Shown here in pieces: positions 36,624 through 45,651 of a DNA stretch of 64,000 bases. Origin of the DNA: Pseudomonas solani. GTDB taxonomy: Bacteria; Pseudomonadota; Gammaproteobacteria; Pseudomonadales; Pseudomonadaceae. The stretch lies in the NCBI RefSeq assembly GCF_026072635.1, contig NZ_AP023081.1:2502501-2566500 (forward strand), written 5' to 3'. The first letter of the stretch is position 1; every line of letters begins with the position of its first letter. The notes under the pieces were generated by a model. The model ran no database searches. It was not told where the DNA came from and saw nothing but the letters and a program-made list of their open reading frames with translations. A program made the position numbers and the translations under genes.

Positions 36624-37400
36624 ATGAAAAACAGCCTTCTCGCTTTTTTACAGGCCGCCTTGCTGGCCAGTGCCGCCAGTGCCGCCGTGGCCCAGGAAAA
36701 GATCGTCTTCGGCATTGCCCTGGAGCCCTACCCACCCTTCTCCTTCAAGAGCGGCAAGGGTGAGTGGAGCGGCTTCGAGCCGGAGCTGATCCGGGCCGTG
36801 TGCGAACGCCTGCAGGCGCAGTGCCCGCTCAACGAGATGGCCTGGGACGGCCTCATTCCCGCGCTGAAGGCGCAGCAGGTGGATGTGGTGCTGAACTCGC
36901 TGTCGATCACCCCCGAGCGGCGCCAGGTGGTGGACTTCAGCGAGCCCTATTTCTTCACGCCCGCCCTCTGGGTCGCCGACAGCAGCCTGGACGTGCAGCC
37001 CACCCCCGAAGGGCTGAAGGGCCTGATCATCGGCGTGCAGGGCTCGACCACCCACTCCGCCTACGCCAAGCAGTACTTCGGCAAGGACTCCATCGTGCGC
37101 TACTACAACGACCAGGACGACATCCTCGCCGACCTGCGCAGCGGCCGCATCGACATCATGCTCGCCGACCAGTTGGCCGTGGAGCCGCTGCTCGACCTGC
37201 CGGACAATTCGATGCTCGCCAGCAAGGGCGTGGCGCCCCATGACCCGCTGTTCGGCGAGGGCGTGGGCGCTGCGGTGCGCAAGGGCAACGACGCCCTGCG
37301 CGAGCGCCTGAACCAGGCCCTGCAGGCGCTGCGCGACGACGGCACCTACGACGCCATCCGCGGGCGCTACTTCAAGGCCGACATCTCGGCCCGGCAGTGA
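36624..37400 (+). CDS. Amino acid ABC transporter periplasmic binding protein (family 3)
   Basis: About 258 residues. A signal peptide ends near AVAQE at about residue 24. Family-3 features are GIALEPYPPFSF, WSGFEPELIRAVCERL, MAWDGLIPALKAQQVDVVLN and SITPERRQVVDFSEPYF. The usual Arg in SMTPER is present (SITPER) and can hold the ligand carboxylate, so the ligand should have an alpha-amino acid head. The A-rich stretch at 36595-36613 just upstream resembles a Crc target but is imperfect. Confidence 0.9.
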   Translation: MKNSLLAFLQAALLASAASAAVAQEKIVFGIALEPYPPFSFKSGKGEWSGFEPELIRAVCERLQAQCPLNEMAWDGLIPALKAQQVDVVLNSLSITPERRQVVDFSEPYFFTPALWVADSSLDVQPTPEGLKGLIIGVQGSTTHSAYAKQYFGKDSIVRYYNDQDDILADLRSGRIDIMLADQLAVEPLLDLPDNSMLASKGVAPHDPLFGEGVGAAVRKGNDALRERLNQALQALRDDGTYDAIRGRYFKADISARQ

Positions 37401-37434
37401 TGCGCACTCGGTCCTTTTCCTCGCAGGTGCATTC

Positions 37435-38148
37435 ATGACCGCTATCGAAATCCAACGGCTGCTGTTCGCCGATGGCTGGCTGCAGGCCCTGGCCCAGGGC
37501 GCCGTGAAGACCCTGGGCATCTCGGTCGGGGCCTTCGTGCTCGGCCTGTCCCTGGGCCTGGTCGTCGCCCTGGTCAAGCTCTGGGGGCCGCGCTGGCTGG
37601 TGATCTGGGCCAACTGCTACACCACGCTGTACCGCGCGGTGCCCGAGCTGCTGCTGATCCTGCTGCTGTACTACGCCGGCTCCGACCTGCTCAACCTGCT
37701 GATGGCCTCCATGGGCCAGCCGCCGGTGGAGGTCAATGGCTTCCTCGCCGCCATCGTGGTGCTGGGCATCGTCCAGGGCGCCTATTCGGCGGAGATCATC
37801 CGTGGTGCCATCGAGGCCATCCCCGTGGGTCAGATCGAGGCCGGGCGGGCCTATGGCATGAAGCCCTTCATGGTGCTGCGGCGGGTGCTGGTGCCGAGCA
37901 TGCTGCCCCACGTGGTCGCCGGCCTGTCCAACCTGTGGCTGGTACTGGTCAAGGACAGCGCGCTGATCAGCGTGGTGGGCTACAGCGAGCTGCTGGGCGC
38001 CGGCCGCCAGGCTGCCGCGTCGACCAAGCACTACCTCATGTTCTACCTGGCGGTGGCGGCCTTCTATTACCTCATCACGCTGGTCTCCAGCCTGGTGTTC
38101 CGGCGCTTCGAGGCACGCTTCGAACGCTGGATGCCCCGGCTCGCCTAG
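37435..38148 (+). CDS. Amino acid ABC transporter permease (HisQ-like)
   Basis: About 237 residues with five or six membrane helices. The His/Glu/Gln permease motif is present: EIIRGAIEAIPVGQIEAGRA, then YGMKPFMVLRRVLVPSMLPH. It forms a pair with the next permease. The spacing is 8 bases, so both are in one transcript. Confidence 0.9.
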   Translation: MTAIEIQRLLFADGWLQALAQGAVKTLGISVGAFVLGLSLGLVVALVKLWGPRWLVIWANCYTTLYRAVPELLLILLLYYAGSDLLNLLMASMGQPPVEVNGFLAAIVVLGIVQGAYSAEIIRGAIEAIPVGQIEAGRAYGMKPFMVLRRVLVPSMLPHVVAGLSNLWLVLVKDSALISVVGYSELLGAGRQAAASTKHYLMFYLAVAAFYYLITLVSSLVFRRFEARFERWMPRLA

Positions 38149-38156
38149 GAGGGCTC

Positions 38157-38846
38157 ATGGACTTCACCTGGTTGAATGGCTTTACCGGTGAGCTGACGCG
38201 CGGCGCGGTGCTGACCCTGCAGTTGCTGCTGATCTCGGCCTTCTTCGGCTTCCTGCTGGCGATGGCCGTGGCCCTGGCACGGCTGTCGCGCAACCCGCTG
38301 CTGTCGGGTGGTGCGCGCTTCTACACCAGCGTGCTGCGGGGCACGCCGCTGCTGGTGCAGATCTACATCCTCTACTACGGCGTCGGCAGCGTCTTCGCCA
38401 CCTTCCCGCTGATCCGCCACAGCCTGCTCTGGCCCTACCTGCGCGAAGGCTTCTGGTATGTCGCCTTCGCCCTGACCCTGAGCGTCGGCGCCTATGTCGG
38501 CGAGGTGTTGCGCGGCGGCCTGCGCGCGGTGCCCCGGGGCGAGCTGGAAGCGGCGCGGGCCTATGGCATGCGCCCCTGGCAGGTGCTGCGCCGGGTGTGG
38601 ATGCCCCGCGCGCTGCAGATGCTGCGCCCGACCCTGGCTGGCGAGAGCGTGATGTTGCTCAAGTCCACCGCCCTGGCGTCCACCGTGGCGGTCACCGACC
38701 TGCTCGGCGCGGCCAACCTGGTGCGCTCGCAGACCTTGCGCGTCTACGAGCCGCTGCTGGTGGTGGCGGTGGTCTACATCGTCCTGGCCTTCCTCATCGA
38801 ACAGGGCTTCGCGCGCGTCGGCAGGACGCCGCAGCGCCAGGCCTGA
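38157..38846 (+). CDS. Amino acid ABC transporter permease (HisM-like)
   Basis: About 229 residues, polytopic. Motif EVLRGGLRAVPRGELEAARA, then YGMRPWQVLRRVWMPRALQM, contacts the ATPase. TAGGAGGGCTC gives a strong ribosome-binding site, overlapping the stop of the previous gene. It completes an ATPase-receptor-permease-permease set inside the aru operon. Confidence 0.9.
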   Translation: MDFTWLNGFTGELTRGAVLTLQLLLISAFFGFLLAMAVALARLSRNPLLSGGARFYTSVLRGTPLLVQIYILYYGVGSVFATFPLIRHSLLWPYLREGFWYVAFALTLSVGAYVGEVLRGGLRAVPRGELEAARAYGMRPWQVLRRVWMPRALQMLRPTLAGESVMLLKSTALASTVAVTDLLGAANLVRSQTLRVYEPLLVVAVVYIVLAFLIEQGFARVGRTPQRQA

Positions 38847-38886
38847 ACCCCTTTGCACGCCGACGCGAGCCGGCGAGGAGCACTGC

Positions 38887-40068
38887 ATGAACTACTCATC
38901 CCTGGTCCAGCGCATCAGTGGCGAAACCGTCAGCGCCTGGGATATCCACTACGCCGCCTGCGAAGCCCAGGAGCGGGGCGAGGACGCCATCGTGCTGAGC
39001 ATCGGCGACCCGGACTTCGCCACCGCCGAGCCGATCTGCGCCGCCGCCGTCGAGGCCCTGGGCCAGGGCGACACCCACTACAGCGCGGTGATCGGCCGCA
39101 CGCCGCTGCGCGAGGTGATCGCCGCCAAGCAACGCAAGCTGTTGGGCATCCCCGTGGAAGTGGACAACGTCGCCGTGGTCGCCGGGGCGCAGAACGGCCT
39201 CTACGCCACCTCCATGTGCCTGTTCGAGGGCGGTGACGAGGTGCTGGTGCCGGAACCGATGTACCTGACCTACGCCGCCAGCATCCAGGCCTCCGGCGCA
39301 CGCCTGGTGAGCATCGCGCAGCCGGCGGAGGGGGACTTCCGCCTTACCGTCGAGGCGTTGGAGGCGGTGCTTACCGAACGCACCCGGGGCATCGCACTGG
39401 CGACGCCGAACAACCCCACCGGCAACGTCTACACCCTGGAGGAGCTGGCGGCGGTGGCGGAGGTCGCCCGGCGCCATGATCTCTGGGTGCTGTCCGACGA
39501 GGTCTACGGCCAGCTCACCTACGACCGCCCGCACCGCAGCATCGCCACCCTGGAGGGCATGGCCGAGCGCACCGTGGTGCTCAACAGCCTGTCGAAATCC
39601 CACGCCATGACCGGCTGGCGCGTGGGCTGGGTGGTGGCCCCCAGCGAGCTGATCGGCCACCTCGACAACCTGATGCTGTGCATGATCTACGGCCTGCCGG
39701 GCTTCATCCAGGCCGCCGCGCTGAAGGCCCTGGAGCTGGACGAGGAGATCGTTGGCGCGGCCCGCACGCTGTATCGCCGCCGCCGCGACCTGGTGGCCAG
39801 CGCGCTGGCCGATGTGCCGCTGCTGCAATGCAAGGTGCCGGAGGCCGGCATGTTCATGCTGGTGGACGTGCGCGGCACCGGCCTCTCGGGGATGGACTTC
39901 GCCTGGCAGCTGTTCCGCGAGACCGGGGTCTCGGTACTCGACGCCGAAGCCTTCGGCGCCAGCTGCCGGGGCTTCGTGCGGCTCTCGTTCACCGTCTCCG
40001 ATGCCGAGCTGGAAGAGGCCTGCCGACGCATCGCCGGTTTCATCGAGCGCCTGCAACGCCAGCGCTGA
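38887..40068 (+). CDS. aruH: Arginine:pyruvate transaminase, AruH-like
   Basis: Fold-type I PLP aminotransferase of about 393 residues. The PLP lysine is Lys237 in NSLSKSHAMTGWRVGW. Other motifs are SIGDPDFATAEPI, ATPNNPTGNVYTLEELA and WVLSDEVYGQLTYD. The last conserved Arg is in RGFVRLSFTVSD. Length and sequence agree with P. aeruginosa AruH, which passes the arginine amino group to pyruvate to give 2-ketoarginine and alanine. The operon also encodes AruI, the next step. Other class I transaminase activity cannot be excluded. Confidence 0.83.
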   Translation: MNYSSLVQRISGETVSAWDIHYAACEAQERGEDAIVLSIGDPDFATAEPICAAAVEALGQGDTHYSAVIGRTPLREVIAAKQRKLLGIPVEVDNVAVVAGAQNGLYATSMCLFEGGDEVLVPEPMYLTYAASIQASGARLVSIAQPAEGDFRLTVEALEAVLTERTRGIALATPNNPTGNVYTLEELAAVAEVARRHDLWVLSDEVYGQLTYDRPHRSIATLEGMAERTVVLNSLSKSHAMTGWRVGWVVAPSELIGHLDNLMLCMIYGLPGFIQAAALKALELDEEIVGAARTLYRRRRDLVASALADVPLLQCKVPEAGMFMLVDVRGTGLSGMDFAWQLFRETGVSVLDAEAFGASCRGFVRLSFTVSDAELEEACRRIAGFIERLQRQR

Positions 40069-40152
40069 CCCACCGCAACCCCTGACCGAACCAGGCTCAC
40101 GGCGCATTCCTGCGCCGGGCCTGGCCACGCCCGAAAATCACAAGGTGCCGCC

Positions 40153-41898
40153 ATGACTGACGCCGACCACTTCACCTCGACCCATTCGGCCACTGGCCAT
40201 TTTGCCGACCTGATCCTCGATAACGGTCGCATCTGCACCATGGACCCGGCGCAGCCCTGGGCCGAGGCGGTGGCCATCCGCGATGGCCGCCTGCTCGCCG
40301 TGGGCAGCCGCGCCGCCGTGCAGGCCTTCAAGGGGCCGGCCACCCGCGTGCATGACCTCGGCGGCGCCTTCTGCATGCCCGGGCTGCACGACATGCACAC
40401 CCACCCGGACCTGGCCCTGGCGCCGCGCTACAGCGATGACCTGGACGTCGGCATCGAAGACCCGACGCCCGCGCAGCTGGAGGCGGCGATCCATGCCTAC
40501 GCCGACGCCCACTCCGGCGATGGCTGGATCCACGGCCAGTACTGGGTGCGCTACACCTTCCGCGAGGCGGGGCTGGTGCCCGGGCGGGCCTGGCTCGACC
40601 AGGTAATGCCGGACCGCCCGGTGGCACTGCTGGACCGCATGTGGGGCACCATGATGGTCAACTCCAAGGCCTTGCAGCTGGCCGGCATCGATCGTCACAC
40701 TCCCGACCCGCGCAACGGCTACCTGGAGCGCGATGAGCTCACCGGCGAACCCACCGGCCTGATGATCGACGGCGCCTACGCGATGATCCACGCCGCCATG
40801 CCGCCGACCCCGGTGGCGGTGCTGCGCCGGGCCTACCGCGATGGCGTGCATTTCCAGAGCACGCGGGGGGTGACGGCGAGCAAGTACGTGCACGTCTGCG
40901 AGCATCGCCTGCAGGCGCTGAAGGAGCTGGATGACGCCGGTGAGCTGACGGTGCGCATTGAGGCGGCGATCAGCTGGCAGGACGATATCTTCCCGGTGCG
41001 TCGGCGCTGGGAACTGCTCAGCGGCGAGCGTCACTACTACCGCAGCGCCCGCCTCAGCGCCAACGCGGTGAAGTTCCACTTCGACGGCACCGTGGAGCCG
41101 CGCTCGTCCTTCCTGCTCACGCCCTGGCCCAACGAAGCGGACTGGCGCGGCAAGCTCAACCTCACCCCCGAGCACATAACCGACATGCTGGTGGACATGG
41201 ACAGCCGGGGCATCCGCGTCATCGCCCACTGCACCGGCGACGGTGCGTCCGATGTGTTTCTCGATGCGGTGGCCGAGGCGCGGCGGCGCAACGGCTTCAG
41301 TGGCGTGCGCCACCAGTGCGCCCACAGCACGCTGCTGCACCCCGGCAACCTCAAGCGCTTCCAGGAGCTGCAGGTGATCGCCGAGTTCTCGCCCGCCGCC
41401 TGGTACCCGACGCCCTTCGCCACCGGCGCACGTTCGGGCTATGGGCAGGAGCGCCTCAAGCGCATCTACGACTTCAAGGGCGTGCTGGAGGCGGGCGGCA
41501 CGGCGGTGTTCGGCACCGATTGGCCGGTGGCGTCCATCGACCCCTGGCTGGCGCTGGAAACCATGGTCACCCGGCAGAACCCCTGGAACGACGACCCGGC
41601 CTGCTTCGGCGAGCCGATCACCCTGCAGCAGGCGCTGCGCGTGGCCACCCGCAACGGTGCCATCGCCATGGGCCTGGAGGGCAGCACCGGCAGCCTGGAA
41701 GCGGGCAAGGCGGCGGACCTGATCGTGCTCGACCGCGACCTGTTCGCCCAGCCGCCGCGCAACTACATCCACCGCACCCAGGTGCGGCTGACCTTCGTCG
41801 AAGGGCAGTTGGTCTATGACCGCGAGGAGGCGCTGGCCGGGCTTGGCCTGAAGGCGGTCTGGAGCGGCGAGCCGCCGGTGATCGAGGCGCAGCCATGA
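40153..41898 (+). CDS. Metal-dependent amidohydrolase (YtcJ/amidohydrolase-3 family)
   Basis: TIM-barrel amidohydrolase of about 581 residues. The N-terminal HxH metal site is in GLHDMHTHPD. Further ligands are the histidines in VIAHCTGDGA and HQCAHST and the Asp in VFGTDWPVASID. The C-terminal beta-sandwich ends with SLEAGKAADLIVLDRDLF. Members of this group hydrolyse amides, formamides or cyclic ureas, but few have known substrates. Its stop overlaps the CobW gene start. It is the second hydrolase in this operon and acts on a different bond type from the M20 enzyme, by inference. Confidence 0.8.
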   Translation: MTDADHFTSTHSATGHFADLILDNGRICTMDPAQPWAEAVAIRDGRLLAVGSRAAVQAFKGPATRVHDLGGAFCMPGLHDMHTHPDLALAPRYSDDLDVGIEDPTPAQLEAAIHAYADAHSGDGWIHGQYWVRYTFREAGLVPGRAWLDQVMPDRPVALLDRMWGTMMVNSKALQLAGIDRHTPDPRNGYLERDELTGEPTGLMIDGAYAMIHAAMPPTPVAVLRRAYRDGVHFQSTRGVTASKYVHVCEHRLQALKELDDAGELTVRIEAAISWQDDIFPVRRRWELLSGERHYYRSARLSANAVKFHFDGTVEPRSSFLLTPWPNEADWRGKLNLTPEHITDMLVDMDSRGIRVIAHCTGDGASDVFLDAVAEARRRNGFSGVRHQCAHSTLLHPGNLKRFQELQVIAEFSPAAWYPTPFATGARSGYGQERLKRIYDFKGVLEAGGTAVFGTDWPVASIDPWLALETMVTRQNPWNDDPACFGEPITLQQALRVATRNGAIAMGLEGSTGSLEAGKAADLIVLDRDLFAQPPRNYIHRTQVRLTFVEGQLVYDREEALAGLGLKAVWSGEPPVIEAQP

Positions 41899-42818
41899 TG
41901 GACGAGCGCATCGCGGTCACGGTGGTGGCGGGCTTTCTCGGAGCCGGCAAGACCACCTTGCTCAATCGCATGGTGCAGCGCGCGGGGGATAGCCGGCTGG
42001 CGGTGATCGTCAACGACTTCGGCGCGCTGAACATCGATGCGGCGCTGGTGGCCGAGGTCACCGATGCGGTGTACAGCCTGCAGAACGGTTGCATCTGCTG
42101 CACGGTGCAGGAGGACCTGCTGGCCCAGCTCGCCAGCCTGGCGCGGTTGCAGCCGCGCCTGCAGCGCATCGTCATCGAGTGCAGCGGCGTCTCCGACCCG
42201 CAACGCATCGTGCAGACCCTGGCTTATCCACAGCTGCGCAGCCTGCTGCGGCTGGACCTGGTCATCACCCTGGTGGACGCCACCCGGCACCTGGAACTGG
42301 ACGGCGAATACGCGCGGCTGGCCCGTGCCCAGGTGGCGGCAGCCGATGTGCTGCTGCTGAACAAGACCGACTTGGTGGACGCGGAGGAACTGGAACGCCT
42401 GCGCGAAGCACTGCCGGCGCGGGCGTTGCTGCATGTCGGGGTGCAGGCCGATCTGCCGGATGCGCTGTGGCTGGATGCTGGCGCACCGAGCCGTACGCCC
42501 GGCGCACTGACGCCGGTGGCGACGGCGGACCATGGGCAGTTGTTCGAGTCCTGGGTCTGGGAAGGCGAGGGGCGCTTCGAGGCCCAGCGCCTGAGGGCCT
42601 GGCTGGCCGGCCTGCCGGACGCGCTGTTCCGCCTCAAGGGCTGGGTGCGCCTGGAGGCTGGCGAGGGGCCGCTGTGGTTGCAGCAGGTGGGCCGGCGCAG
42701 CCAGTTCAGCCCGGTGAGCGGGGCGGTGGATGACGGCATGCGCCTGGTGTTCATCGCCCGGCGTGGGTTCGCCGGGCGCGAGGCGCTGGAAAGCGGCTTG
42801 CGCGCCTGCCTGCGCTGA
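41895..42818 (+). CDS. CobW/COG0523-family GTPase, putative metallochaperone
   Basis: About 307 residues. Walker A is GFLGAGKTTLLN at 13-24. The metal-binding CXCC motif is Cys66-Ile-Cys68-Cys69 in LQNGCICCTVQ. The guanine motif is LLNKTDLVD. A C-terminal CobW domain is present (LPDALFRLKGWVRLE). These GTPases load zinc or another metal into client enzymes. The start codon overlaps the amidohydrolase stop, so that enzyme, or the M20 hydrolase, is the likely client. It closes the operon and converges with the next gene five bases away. Confidence 0.87.
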   Translation: MMDERIAVTVVAGFLGAGKTTLLNRMVQRAGDSRLAVIVNDFGALNIDAALVAEVTDAVYSLQNGCICCTVQEDLLAQLASLARLQPRLQRIVIECSGVSDPQRIVQTLAYPQLRSLLRLDLVITLVDATRHLELDGEYARLARAQVAAADVLLLNKTDLVDAEELERLREALPARALLHVGVQADLPDALWLDAGAPSRTPGALTPVATADHGQLFESWVWEGEGRFEAQRLRAWLAGLPDALFRLKGWVRLEAGEGPLWLQQVGRRSQFSPVSGAVDDGMRLVFIARRGFAGREALESGLRACLR

Positions 42819-42823
42819 CGGGA

Positions 42824-43882
42824 TCAGTGGCCGTCGCGGAACTCGGCCCAGACCTGGTCACGGGTGGCGCCAAGCTTGTCGGGCAGGGATTCCAGGGCGA
42901 ACAGGCGGCGCTTGGTTTCCTTGTCCGGGTAGAGGCCGGGCTGGTCACGCAGGCCGGCGGCGAGGAATTCGCGGGCGTCGGCATTGCCGTTGGGGTAGAG
43001 GGTTTCAGTGGTGATCTGCGCGGCGACCTTGGGCTGCATCATGAAGTCGATGAAGCGATGGGCGAGGTCGGCGCGGTTGGCGCTGGTGGGGATGGCGAGG
43101 TTGTCGATGAACAGCACCGAGCCCTCGTCGGGCACCACGAAGCGCACCGGCTGGCCGGCGGCCGCGGCGTTGAGGGCGTCACCGACCCAGGCCATGGCGA
43201 CGCACAGCTGGCCTTTGTTGAGGTCTTCGATGTAGCGCTCGCTGTCGATGTAGCGCAGGTTCGGCCGCAGGCCGGTGAGCAGCTCGGCGGAGCGCTTGAG
43301 GCGGCTGGGAGCGGTGCGGGCGAGGGTGCGGCCCTGGTAGGTCATGAGGATGGACAGGGCCTCGTCCGGGGCGTCGAGCACGCTCATGCCGCAACTGGCC
43401 AGGCGCTTGCTCTGCTCCGGCTCGAAAAGCACGCTCCAGCTCGGCGGCAGCGGGCCGCCATAGGCCTTCTCGGCCTGGGGCGTGTTCACCGCGAGGCCCA
43501 CGGCGCCCCAGAGGTAGGGCACGGCGTGCTGGTTGTTGGGGTCGACGGCGGCGAGCTTGCTCAGCAGCTGCTTGTCCAGGTGCTGGCGGTTGGGCAGGCG
43601 GCTGAAGTCCAGGGCCTGCAGGCGCCCGGCCTTGATCAGTTCGGGGAGGTTGTTGTGGGAGGGCACGACGATGTCGATGGCCTCGCCGCTTGCCATGATC
43701 TTCTGCAGCTCTTCGGCGCTGGAGAAGGTGTGGTAGTCCACGCGGATGCCGGTCTGCTGCTCGAAGTCCTTGAGCACCTGGGGGGCGATGTAGTCGTTCC
43801 AGTTGTAGACGCGGATGGTGTCTTCAGCGCTGGCCAGGGTCGGCAACAACGCGAACAGCAGCGGTGCGAGGAAGCGGGGCAT
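42824..43882 (-). CDS. Orphan PotF-like periplasmic polyamine-binding protein
   Basis: About 352 residues with a signal peptide (LAPLLFALLPTLASAED). PotF/SpuD features are IRVYNWNDYIAP and DIVVPSHNNLPELI, but the pocket segment that reads FFDMVAIP in SpuD is VLFIDNLAIPTSA here. The DSNE motif is replaced by FSSAEEL. No transporter genes adjoin it on its strand. It could deliver a different ligand to the SpuFGH permease or act as a sensor. The ATG at 43882 is chosen for the signal peptide. Confidence 0.82.
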   Translation of the reverse strand: MPRFLAPLLFALLPTLASAEDTIRVYNWNDYIAPQVLKDFEQQTGIRVDYHTFSSAEELQKIMASGEAIDIVVPSHNNLPELIKAGRLQALDFSRLPNRQHLDKQLLSKLAAVDPNNQHAVPYLWGAVGLAVNTPQAEKAYGGPLPPSWSVLFEPEQSKRLASCGMSVLDAPDEALSILMTYQGRTLARTAPSRLKRSAELLTGLRPNLRYIDSERYIEDLNKGQLCVAMAWVGDALNAAAAGQPVRFVVPDEGSVLFIDNLAIPTSANRADLAHRFIDFMMQPKVAAQITTETLYPNGNADAREFLAAGLRDQPGLYPDKETKRRLFALESLPDKLGATRDQVWAEFRDGH

Positions 43883-44038
43883 GGAGTCCTCCCTGATGGT
43901 TGACGCCGCATTATTGCGGCGCAAATGTTTCAGCAGGTTGATGCATGTCAGCGGCTGGGCCTCTCTGGAACGGGCCTTTGCGCGGTTCTCACAGCGCCCT
44001 TCCGAGATCGCGGGTGGGAGGAAGGGATGAATCGCAGA

Positions 44039-44067
44039 CAAAAAAACGCCGGCCCTGGGGCCGGCGT
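44039..44067 (-). terminator. Rho-independent terminator of spuI
   Basis: ACGCCGGCCC and GGGCCGGCGT form a perfect 10-bp stem with a 2-base loop, followed on the minus strand by seven T residues. It lies 12 bases past the spuI stop. Confidence 0.9.
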
Positions 44068-44079
44068 CTTTCGACTCGC

Positions 44080-45456
44080 TTACACGGTATGCAGGTACCA
44101 GTTGTATTCGAGGTCGGAGATGGAGTGTTCGAACTCCTCCAGCTCGCTTTCCTTGCACGCGACGAAGATGTCGATGTAATCCGGGCTGATGTACTTGGCC
44201 AGGATTTCGCTGTCGTCCAACTCGCGCAGTGCATCACGCAGGTTGTTCGGCAGGCTCTGCTCCAACTGCTCGTACGAGTTGCCTTCGATGGGGGCGCCGG
44301 GTTCGATCTGGTTGGTCAGGCCGTGGTGCACGCCCGCCAGGATCGACGCCATCATCAGGTACGGGTTGGCATCGGCACCGGCTACGCGGTGTTCGATACG
44401 CACCGCATCCGCGCTGCCGGTGGGCACGCGCAGGGCGACGGTACGGTTGTCCAGACCCCAGCTCGGTGCGTTCGGCACGTAGAACTGCGCGCCGAAGCGG
44501 CGGTAGGAGTTCACGTTCGGGCAGAGGAAGGCCATGGAAGCGGGTAGGGTCTCGAGCACACCGCCGAGCGCATGGCGCAATGCGGCGTTCTGCTCGGGAT
44601 CCTCGCTGGCGAAGATGTTCTTGCCATGCTTGTCCAGCAGCGAGATATGGACGTGCAGACCGTTGCCGGCCTGACCCGGGTAGGGCTTGGCCATGAAGGT
44701 GGTGTCCATCTCGTGGTCATACGCGATGTTCTTCACCAGGCGCTTGAGCAGCACGGCGTAGTCGCAGGCCTTGATCGGGTCCGCCACGTGGTGGAGGTTG
44801 ACCTCGAACTGGGCCGGGGCGCTTTCCTTGACGATGGCGTCGGCCGGGATGCCCTGGACCCTGGCGCCTTCGAGGATGTCCTGCAGGCAGTCGGCGTACT
44901 CGTCGAGATCGTCAATCAGGTAGACCTGGGTGGACTGCGGGCGCTTACCGGAGATCGGGGAGCGCGGCGGCTGCGGACGGCCGTTCACGTTCTCCTGGTC
45001 GATCAGGTAGAACTCGAGCTCGAACGCGGCGCAGATGGTCAGGCCGAGATCGTCGAACTTCGCGACGACCTGGCGCAGCACTTCGCGCGGGTCGGCGAAG
45101 AAGGGCTCGCCTTCCATCTCGTGCATGGTCATCAGCAGTTGCGCGGTGGGGCGCTTCTGCCAGGGCTCGTCGCACAGGGTGCCGGGGATCGGGTAGCAGA
45201 TACGATCGGCGTCGCCGATGTCCAGGCCGAGGCCGGTGCTTTCAACGGTGGAGCCGTTGATATCGAGGGCGAATAAGGAAGCGGGGAGGTTGATGCCTTT
45301 TTCGTAAACTTTGTGGAGGCTGGCGCGTTCGATTCGCTTGCCTCGGACTACTCCATTCATATCTGCGATCAGGAGGTCGACGAACTGGACCTCAGGATGT
45401 TCCTTAAGGAACTCGTTCGCTTCTTGAAGCTGAACGGCACGCGGGGGTACCGACAT
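44080..45456 (-). CDS. spuI: Glutamine synthetase family gamma-glutamylpolyamine synthetase (SpuI/PuuA-like)
   Basis: About 458 residues. ATP-dependent ligase predicted to glutamylate putrescine or another amine at the first step of the gamma-glutamylation pathway. Glutamine-synthetase features are AAFELEFYLID, the His loop GNGLHVHISLLDKHG and EHRVAGADANPYL. It is divergent from spuA across a palindrome-rich 276-base gap, as in P. aeruginosa (PA0296 beside PA0297). A second ligase, spuB, is on the other strand. Which amine each prefers is not evident. Confidence 0.88.
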   Translation of the reverse strand: MSVPPRAVQLQEANEFLKEHPEVQFVDLLIADMNGVVRGKRIERASLHKVYEKGINLPASLFALDINGSTVESTGLGLDIGDADRICYPIPGTLCDEPWQKRPTAQLLMTMHEMEGEPFFADPREVLRQVVAKFDDLGLTICAAFELEFYLIDQENVNGRPQPPRSPISGKRPQSTQVYLIDDLDEYADCLQDILEGARVQGIPADAIVKESAPAQFEVNLHHVADPIKACDYAVLLKRLVKNIAYDHEMDTTFMAKPYPGQAGNGLHVHISLLDKHGKNIFASEDPEQNAALRHALGGVLETLPASMAFLCPNVNSYRRFGAQFYVPNAPSWGLDNRTVALRVPTGSADAVRIEHRVAGADANPYLMMASILAGVHHGLTNQIEPGAPIEGNSYEQLEQSLPNNLRDALRELDDSEILAKYISPDYIDIFVACKESELEEFEHSISDLEYNWYLHTV

Positions 45457-45563
45457 GATGCAACACCTTTCTTGTTAAAAATATCAATCACACGTTCGCT
45501 AGGGTGAGAGTCAATCGGAATCCCCTAACGATGTCAATAGCGCCCCATTTTGCCCTAAAACAG

Positions 45564-45575
45564 GGCCATATGGCC
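45564..45575. promoter_or_regulatory. Perfect GGCCATATGGCC palindrome in the spuI-spuA gap
   Basis: A 12-base perfect palindrome nested inside outer arms CGCCCCA (45541-45547) and TGGGGCG (45581-45587). A further inverted repeat GAGGGG / CCCCTC follows at 45591-45609. The nested layout suggests a regulator-binding region, but no known consensus is matched. Confidence 0.4.
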
Positions 45576-45651
45576 AATTTTGGGGCGTTTGAGGGGCATC
45601 TGACCCCTCTCGGGGCCATGGCGCACGCGGCGCTCAGCGAGGTGTGTTCGA

